A DNA stretch of 64,000 nucleotides from NCBI RefSeq assembly GCF_042429765.1, contig NZ_JBHLZU010000007.1:139660-203659 (forward strand), given 5' to 3'. This DNA is from Allokutzneria oryzae (lineage in GTDB: Bacteria; Actinomycetota; Actinomycetes; Mycobacteriales; Pseudonocardiaceae). Below, piece after piece: positions 49,901-59,300 of this stretch (the first letter of the stretch is position 1; the number at the start of each line of letters is the position of its first letter). The position numbers and the translations under genes are program-made. The notes under the pieces are model-generated. The model searched no databases and had not been told where the DNA came from. It worked only from the letters and a program-made list of their open reading frames with translations.

Positions 49901-52900
49901 AACGCGTGACTCACCTTGAGCCGCTTGGTCTTCACGTCCAAGGACTCCGCCAAAGCGACGACGGCGTCCTCATCACCGGACAGCACGACAGAGGTGGGGC
50001 TGTTGACCGCGGCGATGCTCACGCCCTCGGGCAGCTCGATCGAGTCCTCGGTCGCCTGAACAGCGACCATCGCGCCACCGGTCGGCAGCGCCTGCATCAG
50101 GCGACCGCGCGCCTCCACCAGCCGACACGCGTCCTGGAGGGAGAACACACCGGCGACATGCGCGGCGGCCAACTCGCCGATGGAGTGTCCGAGCAGGTAG
50201 TCAGGCCGCACACCCCAGCTTTCGAAGAGCCGGAACAGAGCGACCTCGAACGCGAACAACGCGGTCTGGGTGAACGCGGTCTGGTCGATCTGGTCTTCGG
50301 TCATCTCACGGATCGGCAGCTCGAACTCCGCGCACACCTCGTCGAACGCGGTGGCGAAGGCCGGGAACGCCTCGTAGAGCCCACGCCCCATGCCGAGCCG
50401 CTGCGACCCCTGACCGGAGAACAAGAAGGCCAGGCGACCCTCGGTGACCGTTCCGGTGATCACGTCATCGGAGTAGCTGCCCGAAGCGAGCGCGGAGAGC
50501 CCGTCGCCGAAGACGACGGCGCGGTGCTCCAGCGCGGCTCGCCCGGTGGCCAGCCAGTAGGCCGCCTCCGTCCGGTCGATCTCCGCCCTTGCCAGCCGCC
50601 CGGCCTGCGCCTTCAGCGCCTCGGCGGTCTTGCCCGACACCAGCAGCGGCAGCTCCGTTGTGGTCTCGGCCGGAGTCGTCCCGACGGCGGCCGGGGCCTG
50701 CTCGATGATCACGTGCGCGTTGGTGCCGCTGATGCCGAAAGCCGAGACGGCGGCGCGACGGGGCCTCCCCGTCTCCGGCCACCGCTGCGCCTCGGTCAGC
50801 AGCGACACCGCGCCCGCCGACCAATCGACCTGCAGCGTCGGCGTGTCCACGTGCAGCGTCCGAGGCGCGATGCCGTGCTGCATGGAGAGCACCATCTTCA
50901 TCACGCCCGCGATACCGGCAGCGGCCTGCGTGTGTCCGAGGTTGGACTTCAGCGACCCCAGCAGCACGGGGGTTTCCCGGTTCTGCCCGTAGGTCGCCAG
51001 CAGCGCCTGCGCCTCGATGGGGTCACCGAGGACCGTGCCGGTGCCGTGGGCCTCCACCACATCTACGTCTGAAGTGGACAGTCGGGCCGCCGCGAGCGCG
51101 GCACGGATGACACGCTGCTGCGACGGGCCGTTCGGCGCGGTCAGCCCGTTCGACGCGCCGTCCTGGTTGACCGCCGAGCCCTTGATGACGGCCAGCACCG
51201 GGTGCCCGTTGCGCTGCGCGTCGGACAGCCTCTCGACGAGCACCATGCCGACGCCCTCCGCCCAGGAGGTGCCGTCGGCCGCCGCCGAGAAGGACTTGCA
51301 CCGCCCGTCGGCCGCCAGGCCGCGCTGCCGGGAGAACTCCACGAACATCCCCGGCGTGGCCATCACGGTCACCCCACCGGCGAGGGCCAGGGAGCACTCA
51401 CCGTTGCGCAGGGCTTGCGCCGCGAGGTGCAGTGCGACCAGGGAGGACGAGCACGCGGTGTCCACCGTGACCGCCGGGCCTTCGAGCCCGAAGGTGTAGG
51501 AGATCCGCCCCGACACAACGCTACCCGCGTTGCCGGTCAGCAGGTAGCCGTCCGATGCCTCCGGCGTGGTCATCAGCAGCGCCGCGTAGTCCTGTCCGTT
51601 GGCGCCCGCGAACACGCCGGTCTGGCTGCCGCGCAACGACAACGGGTCGATCCCGGCGCGCTCGAACGCTTCCCACGACGTCTCCAGGAGCAGCCGGTGC
51701 TGCGGGTCCATCGACAGCGCCTCGCGCGGCGAGATCCCGAAGAACGTGGGGTCGAACTCGGCGACGTCGTAGAGGAAGCCACCCTCGCGGGTGTATGAAC
51801 CGCCCTCACCGCCACCGAAGAGGCCGTCGATGTCCCAGCCGCGGTCCTGCGGCACCAGGGAGATCGCGTCGCCCCCGGAATCGACGAGCCGCCACAGCTC
51901 CTCCGGCGTGCGCACACCTCCCGGGAAACGGCAGGCCATGCCCACGATCGCGATCGGCTCGTCCGTCGCCGTCGCGGTTGGCGTCACCACGGCGGGCGTT
52001 TCCGCCTGTGCGCCAACCACTTCCGAGCGCAGGTGCTCGGCGAGCACGGCGGGCGTCGGGTGGTCGAAGACCAGCGTCGCGGGCAACGTCAAGCCGGTGG
52101 CCGCCACCAGGCGGTTGCGCAGCTCGACGGCCGTGAGCGAGTCGAAGCCCAGGTCTCGGAACGCCCGGCCGGGGTCGGTGACCTCGTCGGCGGAGTGCCC
52201 GAGCACGGCCGCGACCTGTCCGCGCACGAGGTCCACCAGCACCCGGCGCTGCTCCGACTCGGACAGCCCAGCGAGGCGGCCGTGCAGCTCGGACTCGTCC
52301 ACCTCGGCCTGAGCTGCGCGGACCTCCGCGACCTCGGGCAGGTCGGCCAGCACCATGCTGGGCCGCACGGCGGTGAAGGCGGGCGCGAACCGCGACCAGT
52401 CCACATCGGACACCGCGAACACACCGTCCCGGACCCGCGCGAGCGCCCCGACCGCCGTCGCCGGGGTCATCGGCGGCAGACCGCCACGACGCAGGCGCTC
52501 GGCTGCTTCCGGCTCCGAGGTCGCCATGCCGCCTCCGGCCCACGGACCCCACGCGATCGACGTCGCGGGCAGCCCGTCGGCGAGCCGCTGCTCGGCGAGC
52601 GCGTCCAGGTAGGCGTTGGCCGCCGCGTAACCGCCCTGCCCGGCGGCTCCGACAACGCTGGCGAAGGAGGAGAACAGCACGAAGGCGTCCAGGTCACTGG
52701 TCAGCTCGTGCAGGTTGCGGGCACCGTCCACCTTGGGCCGCACCACATCCCGCAACCTCTCGGCGGTCAGCGACGCGAGCGCGCCAGAGTCGAGCACACC
52801 GGCGGCGTGGACAACAGCGGTGACGGAGTGCCGGGCCAGCACTGCGGCGAGGGCGTCCCGGTCGGCGACGTCGCACGCCTCCACAGTGACCGTGGGGTCG

Positions 52901-55900
52901 TCGGAGGTGCCACCGTTGCGGCTCACCAGGACCACGTGCTCGGCACCGTTGTCGGCGAGCCATCGTGCGACGTGCCCGCCCAACGCCCCGGTCCCGCCGG
53001 TGACCAGAACGGTTCCGCGCGGCTTCCAACCCCGTCCGAGTGCGCTGGAGGCACGGCCGAGGCGGCGGGCGAACACTCCCGACTCCCGGATCGCGACCTG
53101 GTCCTCGGTTCCCGAGGCCACAACCGCTGCCAGGCGAGCAAGCGCGCGGTCGTCCGGCTCGGCGGGCAGATCGACGAGGCCGCCCCACCTCTCCGGCTGC
53201 TCCAGCGCGGCGACGCGGCCCAGACCCCAGATCTGAGCCTGCTCGGGGTCGGTGATCCGGTCCGGCCCACCCACGGACACCGCGCCCTGCGTCACGCACC
53301 ACACTGGCGCGGGGCTCTCACGAACGAGGCGCAGCGTCTTTTCCAGCGGCAGCAGCGAAACCACGCCGCTGGGCGCGACCTCCGAGAGGTCGTCGACAAC
53401 CACACCGCCCAGGGCCTTCGCCACCGCTGCGACCAGCGTGGAGGCCTTGTCCTCCGCGAGAACGGCCCACGTTCCGGTCAAGGGAGCCGCGGTGCGGTCG
53501 CCCACGGGTTTCCAAGTGACGCGGTAGCGCCACGAATCCACAGTGGACATCTCGCGGCGGTTCCTGCGCCACGCGGACATCGCGGGCAGGACCTCGCGCA
53601 GCGGAGTGTCCCCATCGACCCGCAGCTCGTCGGCCAGGGCTTCGAGGTTCTGCTGCTCCACGGTCTCCCAGAACCGCGCGTCCACCGGGTCGGCGACCGT
53701 GGCGGTGGAGACCGCGTCGAGCCAGTAGCGCTTGTGCTGGAACGGATATGTGGGCAGATCGACCCGCTCACCACCGGCCAGGATTCGCGCGAAGTCCACA
53801 TCGAGACCCTGCACGTGCGCCTCGCCGAGCGACATCAGGAACCGGTCCAGGCCACCCTCGTCGCGACGCAACGACCCCACAGCGGGACCGTCGATCCCCA
53901 TCGTCAGCACGGGATGGGCGCTGCACTCGACGAACAGACCATCCAGCTGGGACACCGTCTCGTGGAACCGCACGGTCTGCCGCAGGTTCCGATACCAGTA
54001 CCCAGCGTCCAACTCCGCCGTGTCGATCTTCGCGGCCGTCACTGTCGAGTAGAACGGGATCTCCGACGAACGGGGCTTGATCGGCGCGAGAACGCGCGCC
54101 AATTCGTCTTCGAGGGCTTCGACCTGCGCGGAGTGCGACGCGTAGTCCACAGGGATCCGCCGTGCCCGAACGCCAGCGGCCTCACACCGCACCATCAGTT
54201 CGTCCAGCGCCTCGGGAGTACCGGAGACCACAATCGACCTGGCGCCGTTGACGGCGGCGATGGACAGCCCTTCGGTCAGCTCCACGTCCTCGGCGGTCAC
54301 CGAGACCATGCCGCCCTGGCCCGACAACGCCAGGATCGCCTTGCTCCGCAAAGCAACCACCAGCGCAGCGTCCTCAAGCGACAACGCACCCGACACAGCA
54401 GCAGCCGCGATCTCACCCTGCGAATGACCAACCACCGCAGCAGGCTCAACGCCATACGACCGCCACAGAGCGGCCAGAGACACCATCACGGCCCACAACA
54501 CCGGCTGAACGACGTCGACGCGCTCAAGCGGACCGGACAGTTCCTCGAACAAGTCCCACTCGACGTGCGGCTTCAACGCAGCCGCACATGCTTTCATCGA
54601 CTCCGCGAACACCGGTTCCGACAACAGCTCCACGGCCATGCCGGACCACTGCGAACCCTGGCCCGGGAACACGAACACCGGACGGTCCACAGCACCGGCC
54701 ACACCTCGGAGCACACCGGGCTCATCGGCGATGAGCCCGGTCAGACCGGCCCTGAAGTCCTCCGAGGTCGAGCCCACCACGACGGCGCGGTGGTCGAACC
54801 GGGCACGGGTGCTCGCCAGCGAGAAACCGATGTCGAGTGGATCACCGTCCACAACGGACAGCAGGCGGGAAGCCTGGTCCCGCAACGCCTCCGGCGACTT
54901 CGCCGACAACACCCACGGCACCACTCGGTGCACCGGGCGCTCACTCGGCTCGTCCTCCACATCGGGGGCCTGCTCGATGATCACGTGCGCGTTGGTGCCG
55001 CTCACGCCGAAGGACGACACCCCGGCGCGGCGCGGAGCCCCGGTGACCGGCCACTCCGTGGACTCCGTCAGCAGGGACACCGCGCCGGCGGACCAGTCGA
55101 TCTGCCGCGACGGCTGGTCGATGTGCAGCGTCTTGGGCACGACACCCGCTCGGATCGCGTGCACCATCTTGATCACACCGGCCACCCCGGCGGCGGCCTG
55201 GGTGTGACCGATGTTCGACTTCACCGACCCCAGCAGCAGCGGACGCGCGCGATCCTGCCCGTAGGTGGCGATCACCGCCTGCGCCTCGATGGGGTCGCCG
55301 AGCCGCGTGCCGGTTCCGTGCGCCTCCACCACGTCCACCTGGTCGGCGGACAGCCGCGCGTTGTCCAACGCGGCCTTGATCACGCGCTGCTGCGACGGCC
55401 CGTTCGGCGCGGTCAGTCCGCTGGACGCGCCGTCCTGGTTCACCGCCGAGCCCTTGATCACCGCGAGCACCTGGTGACCGTTGCGGCGCGCGTCCGACAG
55501 GCGCTCCAGCAGGACCAGCCCGGCGCCCTCGCCCCACCCGGTCCCGTCGGCGGCGTCGGCGAAGGCCTTGCAGCGGCCGTCGGTGGCCAGCCCGCGCTGG
55601 CGGCTGAACTCCACGAAGATCGTCGGGGTCGCCATCGTGGTCACCCCGCCCGCGAGGGCGAGCGCGCACTCCCCCTTGCGCAGCGACTGGGCGGCGAGGT
55701 GCATCGCCACCAGCGACGACGAGCACGCCGTGTCGATGGTGACCGCCGGGCCCTCCAGGCCGAGGGTGTAGGCGATGCGGCCGGAGGCCACGCTGCCGGA
55801 GTTGCCGGTGCCGAGGTAGCCCTCGACGCCCTCCGGCATCTCGTGCAGCCGCGAGGCGTAGTCGTTGTAGATGACCCCGGCGAACACGCCGGTCCGGCTG

Positions 55901-56370
55901 CCGCGCAAGGACGTCGGGTCGATCCCGCCGCGCTCGAACGCCTCCCACGCGACCTCCAGCAGCAGCCGCTGCTGCGGGTCCATGGCCAGCGCCTCACGCG
56001 GGGAGATCCCGAAGAAGGCCGGGTCGAAGTTCCCGACGTCGCGCAGGAAGCCGCCCTGGCCGACGTAGGAGCGGCCGGTGCTCTCCGGATCCGGGTCGTA
56101 GAGCTCCTCGGTGTCCCAGCCCCGGTCCGGCGGGAACGGCGACACGGCGTCGCCGCCGCGCGCGACCAGGTCCCACAGCTGTTCCGGCGAGCCGATGCCA
56201 CCGGGGTAGCGGCAGCTCATGCCGACGATCGCGATGGGCTCGCGTTCGGCGTCGGTCACCTCCTGGAGCTGCTGCTTGGTCTGCCGGAGGTCCGCGGTGA
56301 CCTGCTTGAGGAAGTACCGGAGCTTGTCCTCGCTGGACATCGCAGCTTCCTTTCCCACGGGGCGCGTCAT
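46900..56370 (-). CDS. Modular type I PKS, last two extension modules plus thioesterase
   Basis: 3156 residues from the ATG at 56370, which overlaps the preceding PKS stop; ATG 56340 has a better site (GGAAAGGAAG) and is an alternative. Order: N-terminal coiled-coil docking (residues 11-40); KS1 (44-468, Cys216); AT1 (from 565; GHSQG, YASH = methylmalonyl); KR1 (from 1125; Ser/Tyr present, no Trp, LDS = B-like); ACP1 (Ser about 1411); KS2 (from 1471); AT2 (FSGQG, GHSIG, HAFH = malonyl); KR2 (active-type, LDA); ACP2 (Ser about 2826); TE (GHSGG about 3002, PGNHF His about 3125). Architecture as DEBS3. Sets C5-OH/4-methyl and C3-OH/C2H2, then cyclises the chain. Confidence 0.95.
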   Translation of the reverse strand: MTRPVGKEAAMSSEDKLRYFLKQVTADLRQTKQQLQEVTDAEREPIAIVGMSCRYPGGIGSPEQLWDLVARGGDAVSPFPPDRGWDTEELYDPDPESTGRSYVGQGGFLRDVGNFDPAFFGISPREALAMDPQQRLLLEVAWEAFERGGIDPTSLRGSRTGVFAGVIYNDYASRLHEMPEGVEGYLGTGNSGSVASGRIAYTLGLEGPAVTIDTACSSSLVAMHLAAQSLRKGECALALAGGVTTMATPTIFVEFSRQRGLATDGRCKAFADAADGTGWGEGAGLVLLERLSDARRNGHQVLAVIKGSAVNQDGASSGLTAPNGPSQQRVIKAALDNARLSADQVDVVEAHGTGTRLGDPIEAQAVIATYGQDRARPLLLGSVKSNIGHTQAAAGVAGVIKMVHAIRAGVVPKTLHIDQPSRQIDWSAGAVSLLTESTEWPVTGAPRRAGVSSFGVSGTNAHVIIEQAPDVEDEPSERPVHRVVPWVLSAKSPEALRDQASRLLSVVDGDPLDIGFSLASTRARFDHRAVVVGSTSEDFRAGLTGLIADEPGVLRGVAGAVDRPVFVFPGQGSQWSGMAVELLSEPVFAESMKACAAALKPHVEWDLFEELSGPLERVDVVQPVLWAVMVSLAALWRSYGVEPAAVVGHSQGEIAAAAVSGALSLEDAALVVALRSKAILALSGQGGMVSVTAEDVELTEGLSIAAVNGARSIVVSGTPEALDELMVRCEAAGVRARRIPVDYASHSAQVEALEDELARVLAPIKPRSSEIPFYSTVTAAKIDTAELDAGYWYRNLRQTVRFHETVSQLDGLFVECSAHPVLTMGIDGPAVGSLRRDEGGLDRFLMSLGEAHVQGLDVDFARILAGGERVDLPTYPFQHKRYWLDAVSTATVADPVDARFWETVEQQNLEALADELRVDGDTPLREVLPAMSAWRRNRREMSTVDSWRYRVTWKPVGDRTAAPLTGTWAVLAEDKASTLVAAVAKALGGVVVDDLSEVAPSGVVSLLPLEKTLRLVRESPAPVWCVTQGAVSVGGPDRITDPEQAQIWGLGRVAALEQPERWGGLVDLPAEPDDRALARLAAVVASGTEDQVAIRESGVFARRLGRASSALGRGWKPRGTVLVTGGTGALGGHVARWLADNGAEHVVLVSRNGGTSDDPTVTVEACDVADRDALAAVLARHSVTAVVHAAGVLDSGALASLTAERLRDVVRPKVDGARNLHELTSDLDAFVLFSSFASVVGAAGQGGYAAANAYLDALAEQRLADGLPATSIAWGPWAGGGMATSEPEAAERLRRGGLPPMTPATAVGALARVRDGVFAVSDVDWSRFAPAFTAVRPSMVLADLPEVAEVRAAQAEVDESELHGRLAGLSESEQRRVLVDLVRGQVAAVLGHSADEVTDPGRAFRDLGFDSLTAVELRNRLVAATGLTLPATLVFDHPTPAVLAEHLRSEVVGAQAETPAVVTPTATATDEPIAIVGMACRFPGGVRTPEELWRLVDSGGDAISLVPQDRGWDIDGLFGGGEGGSYTREGGFLYDVAEFDPTFFGISPREALSMDPQHRLLLETSWEAFERAGIDPLSLRGSQTGVFAGANGQDYAALLMTTPEASDGYLLTGNAGSVVSGRISYTFGLEGPAVTVDTACSSSLVALHLAAQALRNGECSLALAGGVTVMATPGMFVEFSRQRGLAADGRCKSFSAAADGTSWAEGVGMVLVERLSDAQRNGHPVLAVIKGSAVNQDGASNGLTAPNGPSQQRVIRAALAAARLSTSDVDVVEAHGTGTVLGDPIEAQALLATYGQNRETPVLLGSLKSNLGHTQAAAGIAGVMKMVLSMQHGIAPRTLHVDTPTLQVDWSAGAVSLLTEAQRWPETGRPRRAAVSAFGISGTNAHVIIEQAPAAVGTTPAETTTELPLLVSGKTAEALKAQAGRLARAEIDRTEAAYWLATGRAALEHRAVVFGDGLSALASGSYSDDVITGTVTEGRLAFLFSGQGSQRLGMGRGLYEAFPAFATAFDEVCAEFELPIREMTEDQIDQTAFTQTALFAFEVALFRLFESWGVRPDYLLGHSIGELAAAHVAGVFSLQDACRLVEARGRLMQALPTGGAMVAVQATEDSIELPEGVSIAAVNSPTSVVLSGDEDAVVALAESLDVKTKRLKVSHAFHSHRMDGMLAEFRRVAEGLTYAAPKIPVVSNLTGDVVTEYTADYWVRHVREAVRFADGVKTLEARGVRTMVELGPDAVLTPMAEESVTERVAVAPALRRNRDEARTALSALGVVHVRGGEVDWRAVLPATRHVDLPTYAFQRQRFWPQAVPAEPVAPASSVDDRFWAAVEEENLDGLLDVDGDAPLRSVLPALNSWRRNNAERSTVDSWRYRIAWRPVTDPLSDVPLGDWLVVAHDGDPVAATLAERGATVVGPDVDLTGHAPDGVLSLLPVTRTLELLQALGNTRLWCATRGAVSVGGSDRVCDLEQAQVWGLGRVAALEHPDRWGGLVDLPEHLDERAVGRLVGILRGTGEDQLAIRASGVLARRVERASSPTGTAWRPKGTVLVTGGTGALGAQVAKWLATNGAEHIVLTSRRGRDADGSADLEADLLAAGAKVTIAACDAADRAALAELLGAVPTVNAVIHAAGVLDAGLLETLTAEQMRNVLRPKVDGARNLHELTSDLDAFVLFSSFASTVGAAGQGNYAAANAYLDALAEQRRADGLAATSIAWGPWAESGMAADFAHEDRLRRGGLPGMAGDLAVRALADAAGRSEPVVVVADVDWDAFGAGFTAMRPSPLLSDFVEQKVRAAADVSNVDDLVLEQVAAVLGYASAAEIDPEREFLELGFDSLTSIDLRNRLNAAIGVTLPATVTFDHPTPKALAEHLAAAGGGAKETSGGFLDRLYRQATENDTIPQFVTLLADAARFRPRFTAETVTELPGLVRIADGPELPELICCSGTAAIAGPHEFARFATEFRGVRQVSALTLPGYGRDEPLPSTFEDALAVQAEAVRRHTEGRPFVLFGHSGGATMANALASHLEAAGTGPAAVVLADIYSAADRDVLAAWRDELARWTFARESSYVAMDDFRLTAMGFYDEHLAQRQRNATQAPTLLLRASEPMAHWSGERDWRSSWAAAHSTVDVPGNHFTMMQEHADVAAKSVQDWLRALAADPQWTEHNR

Positions 56371-59300
56371 GAGATCCCGAACTCCTTCCCGAGGAGCTCG
56401 AACATCTCGTCGTCGGTCGCCGAGTCCAGGTCCCGCGCGGACTCGGGTGCCGGGCTGTCGAGACCGGCCAGCACCGCGGCCAGCCTGTCCTTGATCCGCC
56501 GCCGCGTGTCCTCGTCCGCGGTGAGCGTGGCCAGTCCGGCCTCCAGCCGGGCGAGGTCGCCGAGCACCGGTCCCGCGGTGTCCACCGCGGCCGGTGCGAT
56601 GGACTCGGCGAGGTGCCCGGCGAGCACGGCGGGCGTCGGGTAGTCGAACACCAGGGTCGCGGGCAGGCGCAGCCCGGTGGCGGTGGTCAGCCGGTTGCGC
56701 AGCTCGACGGCGGTCAGCGAGTCGAAGCCCAGCTCGGTGAACCCGCGACCGGCCTCGACCACGGCGGCGTCGGCGTGCCCGAGCACGGCCGCGACCTGCG
56801 ACCGGACCAGGTCGAGCAGCGCACGGTCCCGGTCCTGTTCGGACAGTCCGCCGAGCCGCTCCAGCAGCGAGTTCGCGTCCGGGACGGCCGAGGCGTCCAC
56901 AGCCCGCCGTGTTGACCCGCGCACCAGGCCGCGCAGCAGCGGCGGGACGGGGCCGGCCGAAGCCCGCAGCGCGGTCGGCGCGAGCCGCACCGGGACCACG
57001 AGCGCGTCCTCCCCTGCGACCGCCGCGTCGAACAGTGCGAGCGCCTCCACAGTGGACAGTGCGGCCATTCCCCCGCGTGACATCCGCGAGCGCCGGTCGG
57101 CGTCGAGGTGGCCGGTCATGCCGCTGGCCTCCTGCCACAGGCCCCACGCCAGGGAGCTGCCGGGCAGCCCTGCCGCCCGGCGGTGCTGGGCGAGCGCGTC
57201 CAGGAAGGCGTTGGCCGCCGCGTAGTTCGACTGCCCCGCACCGCCGAAGGTGGACGCCGCCGACGAGAACAGCGCGAACATCGACAGGTCGCGGTCACGG
57301 GTCAGCTCGTGCAGGTTCCACGCCGCGTCCACCTTCGGCCGCAGCACGGCATCGAGGCGCTCCGGCGTCATCAACTCGATCACGCCGTCATCCAGGACTC
57401 CGGCCGCGTGCACCACCGCGCCGAGGTCCGGGATGTCCGCGAGCAGAGCGGCCACGGCGTCCCGGTCCGCGACGTCACACGCCACGACCCGGACGTCAGC
57501 GCCCAGCTCCTCCGCCAGCTCGGCGATCCCGGGCGCCTCCGCGCCGCGCCGTCCGACCAGCACCAGGCTCCGCACGCCATGCTCGGCGACGAGGTGCCGG
57601 GCGACGAGACGGCCGAGCACACCGGTGCCTCCGGTGATCAACGCGCTCCCGGTGGTGGCGGGCACGGTGGTCTCGGTGGCCGGAACCCTGGCCAGCCTCG
57701 GCGCGTAGGCGACACCCTCGCGCAGCATGACGCTCGGCTCCCCGGACGCGATCGCGGCGGCCAGCGCCTCACGCGAGGAGCTGGAATCGATGTCCACCAG
57801 CACGAACCGGTCCGGGTGCTCAGCCTGCGCGGAGCGCACCATGCCCCACACCGCCGCGTTGGCCAGGTCGGTGACGTCCTCGCCGACCGCTCCCCTGGTG
57901 ACGAACACGATGCGCTTGTCAGCCTGCGACTGGATGGCCTCCAGCGCGTGACGCGCCGCTTCGTGCACCGCCTCCGGAGTGTTCGCTGTGGACTGCGCGC
58001 AGACCAGAACGGTGTCGGCGTCGTCGTGGCTGCCGAGGTCGAAGACATCCGGTCCGAGCACGGTCCACCGGCTCGATGAGTCCGAAGTGGACACTTCGGC
58101 CCATTCGACGCGGAACAGCGAGTCCCGGTAGCTGGTGCGGGCCGCGCGCATCTGCTCGGCGGACACCGGCCGCAGCACCAGAGACTCGATGGTGACGACG
58201 GGGCGGCCGAGCGGGTCGGTCGCGGTGATCGACACCGAGTCCGCGCCGTTGGGCGTCACGCGCACCCGCAGCGTCGACGCTCCGGACGCGTGCAGGCTGA
58301 TCCCGCTCCACAGGAACGGCAACCGCCCCTGCTCGGAGTCGGCGAGGAACCCGCCGAGGCCCACAGCCTGCACCGCCGCGTCGAGCAGCGCCGGGTGGAC
58401 CCCGTACTGGCTGGCCTCCGATGCTTGCGGCAGAACGACTTCGGCGTGCACGGCGTCGGCGGAGCGCCACGCGGCTCGCAGCCCTTGGAACGCCGGGCCG
58501 TACCCGTAGCCGGTGTCGGCGAGCCGGTCGTAGAACCCGTCCAGCTCGACCTCGTCCCCGGCGGGCGGCCACGACATCTCGGCGGCGGGCACCGAGGCGG
58601 GCGCGAGCACGCCGCTGGCGTGCCGGTCCCATTCGCCGCTGAACTCGATGCCTTCGGCGGCGGTGTCCTCCGGACGTGAGTACACGCCCAGGGCGCGGCG
58701 ACCGGACGCGTCGGGGGCTCCCACGGTGACCCGCAGCTGACGTCCACCGCGCTCGGGCAGCACGAGCGGCGCCTCCAGGGTCAGCTCTTCGACCTGGTCG
58801 CATCCGGCCTGGTCACCGGCGCGGACGGCGAGCTCGACGAAAGCCGTGCCGGGCAACAGGACCGTGCCCATGACGGCGTGGTCGGCCAGCCACGGCTGCG
58901 TGGACAGGGCGAGTCGCCCCGTCAGCACCAGGCTGTCGTCCTCCGGCGACTGCACGACCGCGCCCAGCAGCGGGTGTTCGGCGGCGCCGATGCCAGCGGA
59001 CGCGACGTCGCCGGTGCTGGTGGGCGGTTCGAGCCAGAACCGCTCCCGCTGGAACGGGTACGTCGGCAGATCGACACGCCGTGCGCCGGGAAACACGCCG
59101 GTCCAGTCCACTGCGGCCCCGAGCGTGTAAGCCTCGCCGACCGACAGGAGGAACCGCTCCAAGCCACCCTCGTCGCGGCGCAGCGAACCCACGGCCGGAG
59201 CGTCGATCCCCATCGTCAAGACCGGATGCGCACTGCACTCAACGAACAGGCCATCGAGCTGCGAGACCGTCTCGTGGAACCGCACGGTCTGGCGCAGGTT

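Noticed and set aside
57200..58350. Hidden enoylreductase in the DH-KR module
   Set aside because: The distance from DH to the KR nucleotide motif is filled by the usual KR structural subdomain; no ER NADPH motif or quinone-reductase-like stretch is present.
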